Source: Candidatus Lokiarchaeota archaeon
GTDB lineage: Archaea > Asgardarchaeota > Thorarchaeia > Thorarchaeales > Thorarchaeaceae
Assembly: GCA_014730275.1 (NCBI GenBank)
Contig: WJIL01000009.1
Coordinates: 32,182 to 96,181 of the forward strand
Length of the DNA: 64,000 bases
Direction: 5' to 3'
Shown here: positions 16,845-26,000 of the stretch, piece by piece
How positions within the stretch are numbered: the stretch's first letter is position 1
How the letters are laid out: the number at the start of each line of letters is the position of its first letter
Position numbers and translations under genes: made by a program
Notes under the pieces: model-generated
Told to the model about the DNA's origin: nothing
Databases searched by the model: none
Seen by the model: only the letters and a program-made list of their open reading frames with translations

Positions 16845-17783
16845 TTGTACGACTTCGCAATCATTGGATCTGGAGTCACAGGGTATGGTGCTGCCATGTA
16901 CGGCGCTCGACTGGAGATGCGCACTGTGGTAGTGGGAGATGAAGAAGGGGGAACCATAACCCTCACTGATGAAGTTTCAAACTACCCCGGTTTCATACAA
17001 CTGACAGGCACAGAACTTGCAGAGAAACTGAAGGAACATGCTCTGGATTATCCTGTGGATCTTGAGACCGGTAGAGTAGTTGATTTGTTTCGTTGTGATG
17101 AAGGTTGTTTTTATCTTGTTACCAAGTCAAGGACATATGTATCTAGAACCGTCCTGATTGCGACGGGTATGGAAGATAGAGAACTGGATGTTCCGGGACA
17201 TGATGAATTCAGGAATAGAGGTGTAAGCTATTGCGCTCTTTGTGATGGGCCAATATTTCGAGATAAAGAGGTTGCAGTGGTCGGAGGCAGTGATAGCGCA
17301 GCCAAAGAGGCTTTGTTACTCACCAAGTACTGTTCGAAGGTGTACATTATCTACCGAGGGGATAAGATTCGCCCTGAACCTATCAATGCGGAGAGAGTAG
17401 AAAAGTCTGACAAGATTGAAGTTCTTACGAATACCAATGTCACCGAGATTTATGGAGATCGAAGCGTCTCGGGAGTGAAGCTGGATAATCCCTACAATGA
17501 TTCTGATACTCTCGAAGTTGAAGGTGTTTTCATTGCCATAGGCGGCATCCCGAATTCAGAGCTTGCTAAGAAAATCGGGGTTGAAGTTAACGACAAGGAT
17601 GAAATCATCATCAACCGAAAGAGCGAGACGAACGTTGAAGCTGTTTTTGCTGCAGGTGATGTTGTAGATACAGAGTTCAAACAGGCCATTACGGGAGTTG
17701 CTGAAGGTGTTCACGCAGCCTACCAAGCATATCGCTACGTTAACGAGAATGAGTTCATTTATGCTCGCCAGCACAAAGAATAG
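16845..17783 (+). CDS. trxB: Thioredoxin reductase (NAD(P)H, FAD)
   Basis: Low-molecular-weight thioredoxin reductase, 312 residues. FAD motif IIGSGVTGYGAAMYGARL, redox disulfide C130-A-L-C133 in YCALCDGPIF, NAD(P) motif VVGGSDSAAKEALLL, and C-terminal FAD motif VFAAGDVVDTEFKQ. The TTG start has AGGTGA 7 nt upstream, overlapping the end of the glutaredoxin-like gene. HRRR-type NADPH residues are not evident after the second Rossmann motif (YRGDKIRPE instead), so cofactor preference is open. The protein disulfide oxidoreductase at 17881 is convergent and its likely substrate. Confidence 0.9.
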   Translation: MYDFAIIGSGVTGYGAAMYGARLEMRTVVVGDEEGGTITLTDEVSNYPGFIQLTGTELAEKLKEHALDYPVDLETGRVVDLFRCDEGCFYLVTKSRTYVSRTVLIATGMEDRELDVPGHDEFRNRGVSYCALCDGPIFRDKEVAVVGGSDSAAKEALLLTKYCSKVYIIYRGDKIRPEPINAERVEKSDKIEVLTNTNVTEIYGDRSVSGVKLDNPYNDSDTLEVEGVFIAIGGIPNSELAKKIGVEVNDKDEIIINRKSETNVEAVFAAGDVVDTEFKQAITGVAEGVHAAYQAYRYVNENEFIYARQHKE

Positions 17784-17880
17784 CAGAAAAAAGCTCAATC
17801 TACTCTAGCCACGTATGCAGTACCTGGCGAATTCCTTTGAATCTGTTTGACAAAGAGTTAGGTGTTTGTCTTCTTTTTGG

Positions 17881-18528
17881 TCACTCTTCAGTTGCCTCGT
17901 ATAATTTGTCAACGAATTCGTTTGGTGTGATATTACCCTCGGCTGTGATTACTTCGTTGAAAATCGCTTTGGGAACTCCGAAAACCTCATACTGCTGAGC
18001 TAACTCCTTGAATTCCAATGATTCTATCATGTCTGCTTCTATTTTCGGATTGATTATGGCTGCTTGATGTGCAAGACGAACTACGTTGGGGCAATAAGGG
18101 CATTGAGGTGTTGTAAATACCTGAACATGAACAGCCCTGTCTATTGCTTCGATATCCGCGACCATTTCGTCAGGCAAATCGACAGACCCTGTAGATACAT
18201 TGATTATATCTGAAATGAGTGCTCCAAACTCATGGCCTGCTGGGATTCCATAGAAACGCACTTTGTATTTTTTCTCACCATGAAGAACAATAGCAGGGGT
18301 AAACCGTATACCCATCTCCGTTGCAGTTTCCTTTTCCTGGGGGAAACTGTGCTCAACTAATTCAATCTTGTCGGAAACTTCCGCAACGTTGCCAGTGAGA
18401 CCTCTCGTGTCATTACAGTAAAGGCAATCATGATCCTCTAAGAAAAGATGCATGGTAACTTGGTTTTCAAGTGCCTTGAACCTCTTCTCAACCTCTTTTC
18501 TCGTTTCTTCGTCCATTTCAACAACCAT
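17881..18528 (-). CDS. Protein disulfide oxidoreductase, two thioredoxin units
   Basis: Archaeal glutaredoxin-like PDO of the Pyrococcus type, 215 residues made of two thioredoxin folds. The N-terminal unit has CLYC (EDHDCLYCND) and the C-terminal one CPYC (TTPQCPYCPNV); cis-prolines appear as FTPAIVLH and GVPKAIFN. It forms or isomerises cytoplasmic disulfides and is normally reduced by thioredoxin reductase, encoded convergently just upstream. ATG at 18528 has GGTGA 5 nt before it. No N-terminal signal. Confidence 0.92.
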   Translation of the reverse strand: MVVEMDEETRKEVEKRFKALENQVTMHLFLEDHDCLYCNDTRGLTGNVAEVSDKIELVEHSFPQEKETATEMGIRFTPAIVLHGEKKYKVRFYGIPAGHEFGALISDIINVSTGSVDLPDEMVADIEAIDRAVHVQVFTTPQCPYCPNVVRLAHQAAIINPKIEADMIESLEFKELAQQYEVFGVPKAIFNEVITAEGNITPNEFVDKLYEATEE

Positions 18529-18648
18529 TGGTCACCATCTCTAAGCATGTACTCTATCAGTTCATTATATTCGTTTCCACGATTCTGTCATAAGGCCAAA
18601 TCCAGATGGGGGGTTAGCGAAGACTGTTGGTTTCTATCTTCTAAATGA

Positions 18649-19713
18649 CTAAATCCATGCAATTCTGGATTTCTCCATGAGCTTTTCCATTGCTGGGGGG
18701 ATATCTTCCCTGTCTTTGCACTTCTTGTCAGCCACAAGCTCAGCGTCTTCTGGCAATATCACATCGATGAGATCAGGGCACTCGAACAGCGGCGTTAAAT
18801 CCACCTGTTCAAATTCATTTTCTTCCTGTTCATGATGGCTATAGATATAGAGTTCCTCAAGATTCTTACATTCTGAGAGTGGTTCAAGTGAAATTTCGCT
18901 GAGCTTATTTCGGGAAATATCCATGCTGTAAAGCGCAGAGCACTCTGATAGAGGCGTCAAGTCTATCTCTCGGAGCTTATTCATGGCGATTCCAATTCTC
19001 CCCAAATTTTCGCAGCTTGATAATGGTTCCAAGTTAATTTCTTCCAGTTCATTGCCTCCAAGTCTCAGGATGTGCAGTTTCGAATCCGCAAGTGGAGTCA
19101 AATCGAGGGCCTCCAGATAGTTGTGATGGAGATACAGGTAGCGGATCCCTTCTGCATTTTTTAGTGGGGCAATGTCTATCGAGCGTAATTCATTATACAT
19201 GAGATTCAATTGCTCAAGCTCATTACAGTTTTCCAAGGGTGATAGGTCCAAACTAGTGAGTAGGTTATTGGCAAGTTCCAATCGATATAGATGAGGACAG
19301 TTGGCTAAAGACTGAAGACTTACCTCTCTCAACTTGTTATTGAATAACCGTAGGCTTCGTAATTCCGTACATTTTGCTAATGCAGAAAGATCAACATCTT
19401 CCAAAATATTAGTCCCCAAGTTAAGCTTCTCTAGATTCTTACATTCCCTCAAAGGGGCTATATCCAAACTTCTGAAGCTATTCTTAGATAGGTCTAGATT
19501 GCGAAGATTAGAACAAGTACCCAGAGGCTCTAAGTCAATTGCAGTAAGCTTGTTCCCGTCAAGTTCTAGCTCAGTAAGCCGATTACAATCCTTAAGCTCT
19601 GAGAGATCTATATCTTCAATGGATTTCTTCCGCAGATTAATCATACCATTTTCAAGGCTGGCTGTTTCGGATACTCCGTCTGTTGTCGTGTAAGAAACAC
19701 TGCATTCTGTCAA
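18649..19713 (-). CDS. Leucine-rich-repeat protein (12 repeats)
   Basis: Cytoplasmic LRR protein of 354 residues. About residue 35 to 320 is filled by 12 units of 24 residues with the pattern I/L-D-L-x-P-L-xx-C-xx-L-xx-L-x-L-xx-N-x-L-xx. The cysteine at unit position 9 is kept in nine or ten units; unit 8 is one residue short and unit 11 has a six-residue acidic insert (HHEQEENE). A short N-cap (about 34 residues) and a charged C-terminal helix close the solenoid. TTG start with GAGG 8 nt upstream. LRR proteins are enriched in Asgard genomes beside small GTPases; a protein-binding role is the only inference I would make. Confidence 0.88.
   Translation of the reverse strand: MTECSVSYTTTDGVSETASLENGMINLRKKSIEDIDLSELKDCNRLTELELDGNKLTAIDLEPLGTCSNLRNLDLSKNSFRSLDIAPLRECKNLEKLNLGTNILEDVDLSALAKCTELRSLRLFNNKLREVSLQSLANCPHLYRLELANNLLTSLDLSPLENCNELEQLNLMYNELRSIDIAPLKNAEGIRYLYLHHNYLEALDLTPLADSKLHILRLGGNELEEINLEPLSSCENLGRIGIAMNKLREIDLTPLSECSALYSMDISRNKLSEISLEPLSECKNLEELYIYSHHEQEENEFEQVDLTPLFECPDLIDVILPEDAELVADKKCKDREDIPPAMEKLMEKSRIAWI
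18754..19611 (-). repeat. 72-bp-period coding repeat (LRR units)
   Basis: Twelve in-frame units of about 72 bp encode the LRR solenoid. Units differ at the DNA level by many substitutions, so this is an old array and not a recent tandem expansion. Confidence 0.75.
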
Positions 19714-19835
19714 TATTTTATCCTCTCATCCTGAACCTAACGTATTTGTTCGTGTTAGCGATACTATTTCAGCCTTACTTCTGCTGAGCTTAACACAGAT
19801 ACGACTGCATACGCTTATCATAAAAATCAATAATG

Positions 19836-19844
19836 TTTATATTA
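19836..19844 (+). promoter_or_regulatory. TATA box of the surface-glycoprotein gene
   Basis: TTTATATTA lies 40 nt before the GTG at 19876 in the divergent gap between the LRR gene and the glycoprotein gene. A TSS near 19866 would leave a leader of about 10 nt. Confidence 0.4.
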
Positions 19845-19875
19845 TGAAATGTACTTTTGAGTAGTGGGGATTTCA

Positions 19876-20772
19876 GTGAAATCGAGTAAGAGCATATTGA
19901 TGAAAATTGTCTTTATCCTGTTCCTTATGATTGCCTTCTGTCAGAATGGAATAACTACTGTTTCAGCACCACCTATACTCTCAGTGCAAAGAACGGGATT
20001 CTTCCTCTCGAACGAGACAAATGCAACAATCGACAATGGTGCCCTCACAGTTGGTCTTTCAGTCCTAACAGCTGATGAGGGCAATTTCAGCTATTCTGTG
20101 AATATGAATTATTCCTTCCATATACGGAATACTATGGCAAAGAACCACAGCATCGTCCTTGCTTATGCTACTGTTGGCGGTTATAGTGATTTTGTTTCTC
20201 CTTTCAAATGGTATGTGGAACCTTCAGGAGAAAACTACACGGCTTCTCAGCATGAATGTACAAATCTAACAGTCCATAATTGGGCTGATGAGGCTGGGAT
20301 CTATCATCTTATCAATGTGACAATGCGCCCCTTTTCCACTTCTGACATAGATATAGACATTCACTATGATTTCTGGGTCGTAGCTGACTACTTCGACTTT
20401 TCTACGGGAGTTGGCCAAAACTTGCCATGGAAATCATCTGCCATGCAGTCTGTCGTAATTTCTATTATGAACAGGACACTATTCGAAGGCATTGATTTCC
20501 AGACAAATGAGAATTTGGCAATCTCCACTTTTGAAGAATCGAAGAATGGAACGTGGAATCTGAATATGACCAGATATCATGAGGATTTCCTAATAACCAG
20601 ACTGAAGCAAAATACTTACTTGCCACCTAGGTCTCCTGTATGTACTCCTGTCGTAGCGGTGGCTGTGGTGTTGATTACTCTGGCGGTTGGATTTTTTGCT
20701 CTATGTCAAGAAAGAAAAGCTAAGTCGATGGTACGACTTGGCACAAAGACCAATCTACATCATATTGGTTAG
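19876..20772 (+). CDS. Secreted, membrane-anchored glycoprotein
   Basis: Unknown surface protein of about 298 residues. An N-terminal signal (KIVFILFLMIAFC then TTVSA as a possible cleavage site) is followed by a strand-rich domain and a C-terminal span (VVAVAVVLITLAVGFFAL) with a basic stop-transfer tail (QERKAKS). I count eleven N-x-S/T sequons between residues 45 and 240, which points to heavy N-glycosylation outside the cell. GTG at 19876 is preferred over GTG 19864, because GGGGAT precedes it. I recognise no enzyme motif. The 102-residue coiled-coil gene follows after 50-60 nt. Confidence 0.7.
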   Translation: MKSSKSILMKIVFILFLMIAFCQNGITTVSAPPILSVQRTGFFLSNETNATIDNGALTVGLSVLTADEGNFSYSVNMNYSFHIRNTMAKNHSIVLAYATVGGYSDFVSPFKWYVEPSGENYTASQHECTNLTVHNWADEAGIYHLINVTMRPFSTSDIDIDIHYDFWVVADYFDFSTGVGQNLPWKSSAMQSVVISIMNRTLFEGIDFQTNENLAISTFEESKNGTWNLNMTRYHEDFLITRLKQNTYLPPRSPVCTPVVAVAVVLITLAVGFFALCQERKAKSMVRLGTKTNLHHIG

Positions 20773-20833
20773 GTTTAATACACAAGAGGCATTGTAGAGA
20801 CAGAGAAATCTACTGATAAAGGTGAGAAAACAA

Positions 20834-21130
20834 TTGACCAAGTGGAAAAAGCATCTAAAAGAAGTAGACGAGCTTAGGGAAAGAAATAGAGAGCTGGATA
20901 TGGAGACAGCTCAACGTCTCGATGACATGTTGGCCGACATCAAAGATACTGGGAAAGCTGTGAGTCTGGAATTTCTTAAGGATTTTCTGCGACTACGTCC
21001 ATCCGATGATGATGCCATACAGGAACTGAAAATGAAGCTCCAAGTAAAAGATGATGTCATCCACCGAGTAATCATTGACGACCAAGACCAATCTGTCTAC
21101 GTTGCTTTCAACACACCTACTAGAGAGTAG
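20834..21130 (+). CDS. Small charged coiled-coil protein
   Basis: Hypothetical cytoplasmic protein of 98 residues. The first half is a highly charged helix (KHLKEVDELRERNRELDME) likely to form a coiled coil; the second half has helix then strands (DVIHRVIIDDQDQSVYVAF). The in-frame TTG at 20834 lies 8 nt after AAAGGTGA, so I prefer it to the GTG at 20822 within that site. It follows the glycoprotein gene by about 60 nt and is probably cotranscribed. No known family. Confidence 0.55.
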   Translation: MTKWKKHLKEVDELRERNRELDMETAQRLDDMLADIKDTGKAVSLEFLKDFLRLRPSDDDAIQELKMKLQVKDDVIHRVIIDDQDQSVYVAFNTPTRE

Positions 21131-21248
21131 TAGAACCGTGTATCAGCAACCTTTGGGAGATACGGTAGCTTCGAAAAATGCACAAAGATGCGGATTAGAA
21201 ACCGATCTGCCTACACAACAAGGATATGTAGCTTCTTGAGTAAACGAG

Positions 21249-21274
21249 CTCCCCGAGTATCTTAACTCGGGGAG
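21249..21274. terminator. Perfect 10-bp hairpin between convergent operons
   Basis: CTCCCCGAGT and ACTCGGGGAG are exact inverted copies around a 6-nt loop (ATCTTA). It lies 118 nt after the coiled-coil gene and 21 nt after the aldolase stop on the other strand. No T tract follows on either strand, so it may stop both transcripts by structure, or protect 3' ends. Confidence 0.5.
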
Positions 21275-21294
21275 TGAATTCACCTGCAATTAGA

Positions 21295-21945
21295 TTACTG
21301 CCGATATTTGCTGATAATCGACAGGAAATCCTCTACGTTTTTGGTTATTACATCGAAATTGGCTTCTCGAATTGCCTGTTTGTCGGTTATTGCGCTTCCA
21401 ACACCCAAGGCGAAAGAACCAGCTTCGAGTAGTGATCCTGCATTTTCAAGGTTAACCCCGCCAGTTGGCACCAAGGGCACCTGAGGCAATGGTGCGCGTA
21501 CAGCTTTGATATAGGAGGCCCCTCCAAGGTTCTTGTTTGGAAAGACCTTCACTGCATCCGCCCCCATTGTATACGCATCTAGGATTTCAGTGGGCGTCAA
21601 AGCTCCAGGTATGCATGGCTTAGCGTAGCGTCTGGATGTCTCGATGAGCTCCCTGGAATAGATGGGGCTGACAATGAACTCGCTACCTGCAAGTATGGCT
21701 TTTCTAGCAGTTTCTGCATCAAGAACAGTTCCCGTACCCACAAGAACGTCATCACCGATTTCTGCAGTCAACTCTTCTACCACTTCTGCTGCACCGGGGA
21801 CACTGAAGGTCACTTCGATGATATTCACACCACCCTCAAGAAACGCATCAGCAACCTTGAAGGCGGTATCTGCTGATTCTACTCTGATAATGGGAATCAG
21901 AGCAGTATCGTAAATCAGATTCATGGCTTCCTGCTTGTTCCACAT
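21295..21945 (-). CDS. eda: 2-dehydro-3-deoxyphosphogluconate (KDPG) aldolase
   Basis: Class I aldolase splitting KDPG to pyruvate and glyceraldehyde 3-phosphate, the last step of the Entner-Doudoroff route. The 216-residue barrel shows the family landmarks: IIRVES at the first strand, the catalytic Glu in IIEVTFS, GTGTVLDAETA, and the Schiff-base Lys in DAVKVFPNKNLGG, followed by VPTGGVNLENAG. It follows the KDG kinase gene by 15 nt on the same strand, which gives the complete kinase-aldolase pair for sugar acids. The archaeal dihydrodipicolinate-synthase-type KDG aldolase is a different fold; this is the bacterial Eda type. Confidence 0.9.
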   Translation of the reverse strand: MWNKQEAMNLIYDTALIPIIRVESADTAFKVADAFLEGGVNIIEVTFSVPGAAEVVEELTAEIGDDVLVGTGTVLDAETARKAILAGSEFIVSPIYSRELIETSRRYAKPCIPGALTPTEILDAYTMGADAVKVFPNKNLGGASYIKAVRAPLPQVPLVPTGGVNLENAGSLLEAGSFALGVGSAITDKQAIREANFDVITKNVEDFLSIISKYRQ

Positions 21946-21960
21946 TCTCCTCTCACCGTT

Positions 21961-22956
21961 CTATCGCTTGATTCGAAGTCCTCTCTCGTATCCTTCTACC
22001 AGGTCTTCGACTTCAGATTTATCAACGAAGGCTAGGTCGCCGGGTAGTGTTTGTTTGATTGCCGAGAATGCGGATCCGAAATTAACTGCTTCCTGCAAAT
22101 CTTCCAATTCTAGGTATCCGTAGATGAATCCCGCACTGCAAGAGTCTCCTCCACCAAGTCGATCAACCACTTCGATTTCATACTTGGGACTCCTAAAGAC
22201 CTCTCCATCGCTGTATGCAAAGACAGACCAGTTGTTTTTCAGGACTGAGGGTGTCTCTCTTAGGGTTATCACTACTACCTCGAAGCCAAACTTGTCAGAC
22301 AGTTTCTCTGCAACTTCTTCGTAGTTGTCGCCTGTGATACCATACACCACTTCTGTATCTTCTTCGGTGGTGATCAGAACATCAATGTATTCCGAAGCTG
22401 GGTCCGTAAACTCATTTGCTTCTTTAGGTGTCCATAGTTTTCCCCTATAGTTTACGTCATATGAAACCTTGACATCATGCTCTCGAGCAGCCTTGAATGC
22501 TTCCATGGTTACTTCAGCACAACTATCACTCAGAGCCGGAGTGATACCGCTTGTGTGGAAGAGCTTGGTACCATCAAACACATCATCCCAGTTGACCTCT
22601 CCTTTCTGAATCTTGCTAATCGCAGAATGCTTTCGGTCGTAAATGACTCGATTTGTTCGTGGTGCTGCACCGAATTCAACAAAATAGACGCCACAGCGGT
22701 TCTCAGAATCCCAAAGAATGTGCGATGTGTCTACACCATGTTCACGCGCTTTATTCCGAATAAAATGTCCAACCGAGTTATCTCCCAGCTTGGTAACATA
22801 GGCCGAATCCAATCCAAGCCGTGAGCACGCAACTGAGACATTCATTTCTGCACCTCCCGCATTAGCATCGTAGCTGTTGGTTTGCTCGAACCGCTGAAAA
22901 TCGGGTGGTGATAGTCGCAGCATTACCTCTCCAAAAGTTACAACATCATACGCCAT
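21961..22956 (-). CDS. kdgK: 2-dehydro-3-deoxygluconate (KDG) kinase, PfkB family
   Basis: PfkB/ribokinase-fold sugar kinase of 331 residues. N-terminal GEVMLRLSPPDFQRF and NAGGAEMNVSVACSRLG match KDG kinases, and the C-terminal catalytic motif is DRLGGGDSCSAGFIYG, where the Asp in GGGD is the base. It phosphorylates KDG for the aldolase encoded directly downstream. A TATA-like element (TTTAACAT) lies in the 80-nt leader region before the ATG at 22956. No uronate or gluconate dehydratase gene is in the window, so the source of KDG is unknown. Confidence 0.9.
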   Translation of the reverse strand: MAYDVVTFGEVMLRLSPPDFQRFEQTNSYDANAGGAEMNVSVACSRLGLDSAYVTKLGDNSVGHFIRNKAREHGVDTSHILWDSENRCGVYFVEFGAAPRTNRVIYDRKHSAISKIQKGEVNWDDVFDGTKLFHTSGITPALSDSCAEVTMEAFKAAREHDVKVSYDVNYRGKLWTPKEANEFTDPASEYIDVLITTEEDTEVVYGITGDNYEEVAEKLSDKFGFEVVVITLRETPSVLKNNWSVFAYSDGEVFRSPKYEIEVVDRLGGGDSCSAGFIYGYLELEDLQEAVNFGSAFSAIKQTLPGDLAFVDKSEVEDLVEGYERGLRIKR

Positions 22957-23036
22957 ATTGCATCATCTCGCATTAAACTCATGTTAAATGAACTGTGTTA
23001 AAGCTGTCGTTAAGAATTTTAGAATGTTTTAGGATG

Positions 23037-26000
23037 CTAATCCCCATCTGATACCTTTGGCAACCAAATACGAAACTCGGTACCCTGTTTTGGTTGGTTT
23101 CTTATTCGGTCGTGAATAGATATTTCAGCTCCGTATTTGTCCGCAATTCGCAGGGCCTGAGGTATTCCAACCCCTCCATATCGTCGATTCGAATCGAAGA
23201 TGGCCTCTTTCTTGGACTCGGGAATACCAGACCCGTTATCAATGATTGATATTTCGTATCCCTTTCCCAGTTTTTCTATTTGGATTCTCACATATGGGTT
23301 GCTTTTATTGTTGTGAATAGCAGAATTCTCAAGCAGGTTCATAAGCAGGTTATAGAGATAATCGTCTGCCTCCACTATTGGTGAATCAACCTTTTTAATT
23401 AGTTCTACATCCATATAAGGGTAGGATGCCTTAAAGTCAGAAAGCACAACTCCCATTATATCCGAAAGTGATATTTCTCTCAATGGGGCAAACAGGAAAC
23501 CTCTCATACTATTTACTTTCTGAATCAGATGAGTTGCATCGTTTGAGGCTTCTATGATAGTATCGAAGAAATGATCATCTTTCGATTTTGCAGGCTGGTC
23601 TCTTAGAATATCAACGGCCATGATTATTGCCTGAAGATCATTTCTTATGTCATGACCCATCACATCGAGATACAGATTCGCTGTCTCAGCTGCGGTTCTA
23701 AGATTCTCCTCCATTTTCTTGCGTTCAGTTATATCAATTCCAGATGAGATGACTCCTGTGATATTGCCTTCTCCATCATACAATGGTGAATTTCGCCATT
23801 CTACTATTCGTTCGTTCCCTTCTTTTGTGAGAATGGGATTTTCCATTCTCTCAACATCTTCCCCATTGCCATTTCCCAAGGACTGCAGAACTTCTCTAAT
23901 GCTCTGACGCAGTTTTCGCGGAATGAAAGAATCAATCCAGTTCTTTCCGATGAGTTCCTTTTCTTCATAACCCAGAATTGAGCAGCCCTTGTCATTTATC
24001 GTTTCAATGTGGCCATCCGGATCCAAGATGACCATTATTGAACCCGCAATGTCGAGGTACTTCTGAGCTAGGTCGCGTTCTTCTCGCAATGCTCGTTCTG
24101 CTCTGTAACGGTCCGTAATATCACGGATTGTGGTATAGAATTCGGAAGGCTCTTCATGTTCCAAATAGGTCAGAGGAACTGCCCTCATAATAACCCATCT
24201 CCGTTCATTCTTTTGTTTATTCTGTATTTGATATACTAAGTCCTTCGATGGTTTTCCGGTTCTCAAGCAGATATTGAGAGGTATTTTACTTGGGGGCAAT
24301 CTATTACCTTCTTCTGTTCTGAGCGGGATGCCTAGTTCCTGTATCTTAGAATTCAACCCCTCTTTCTCGGTAATTCCCAGAATTTCGCTAGCTGATGGAT
24401 TCATTGATTTGATTTTTCCGTCAGAACCATGGAAAAGAAAACCCAAATCCATCGATTTAATGAGTGTCCGATATCTCTTTTCACTCCGTAGAAGCTTGCG
24501 TTGATCCCTTTGCTGTTTCGTAATATCACGGATTTTTGTTAAAATGTGAACTATTTGTCCCCCTTTCTTCACAGGCACTTTCGTAGTTTCTGTGTAAATG
24601 GTCCTTTGCCCCACCTGATTTCGCTCACGGGTTTTGTGGACTATTCCAGCTTGAAACACTTGCCGATACTCTTCAATCGCTGTTTCATCGAGAAATGGAA
24701 ATGCGTTCGTGACCCTCACTCCCACTATGTCACTGCGAAGTCCGAGCTCTTCCAGCCATTTCCTGAGAGCAGGATTTGTCAATGTGATTCTAAGATTATC
24801 ATCTATCACGTGCATTGGGTCGTCCATTGCTTCAAGTGTTGTTCGATACTTCTCTTCGCTCTCTTCCAGTGCCTTGAGCGCCATTATCTGTTCTGTTACA
24901 TCTTGGAGCTGAATCATAATGCCTTTGGGCTCAGAATTGCCAGTTCCTCCGAGCGGTGTGATTAGTGTTTCTAGATACACTATCCCTTCTCTGGATGTTT
25001 CATAGAGATTATGCTTCTGAACGAGAGAGAAATCAAACTTGGAATCAAATCTGTATGGTTCCCTGTTACGGATTTTCTCCTTGATATGTTCGGGTGTATT
25101 AGGGTCTTTCAGCAGATTGAATCCGATGATGTCCTCTTCGTCTGATACGCCAAATATTTCTTGAGCGGCGGAATTGGCTCGAATGATGCAACCTTCGTCA
25201 TCCAGAATTTCAATTCCAATTGGTGACTGTTGGAAAAGAGCAAAGAACCGTTCTTGGCTTTTCTCCAGGGCCTTCAATGCTTGCTTCCGTTCGGTTATAT
25301 TCTCAATTTGAACCATGAACCTCTCAATATCTGATTCATTATCCATTCTTAGAGGGGTAATATGCGTTTCAAGGTTCACTACTCCTGATTTGCTTGTTTC
25401 ATACATTTTACGCTCCCTAACCAGAGAATAATCGAATTCAGATTCGTATGAAACCGGCTCACGATTCCTTATCTTCTCTTTCACATAATCTGGAGTGTTT
25501 GGGTCCTCGAGCAAACTAAATCCTAACACCTTTTCTTCGCTATCAACACCGAATATTTCCAATGCGGCTTCATTAGCTCTTACGATTTTGCCCTCAACAT
25601 CCAGTATTTCCATACCGATTGGAGATTCATTAAAAAGCGAGCGGAACCTCTCTTCGCTCTCTTCAATTGATTTTAATCTTTCCTTTTCTCTAGTTATATC
25701 GTAAATCACTGCAGCTATACACCAAGGAGAGCCATCACTCCTATATAGGAGCCATGTGCGAATTCGTGCTGGGAATCGGGAGCCATCTTTCCTGATGTAT
25801 TCCTTTTCGTAAAGGCCTGAATAGCCTCTATCAATCACCTGAGAGTTGTAGATTATTTGCTCTTTTTCATGGTATTCTTCTGGCGTAACATCATGGTATG
25901 TAAGCTGTGAGAGCTCATCATTTGTATATCCGATCATTTCTTGAAATGCACGATTTGTCTCTATGAAATGACCATTCATATCTGTGAAGGCTATCCCATT

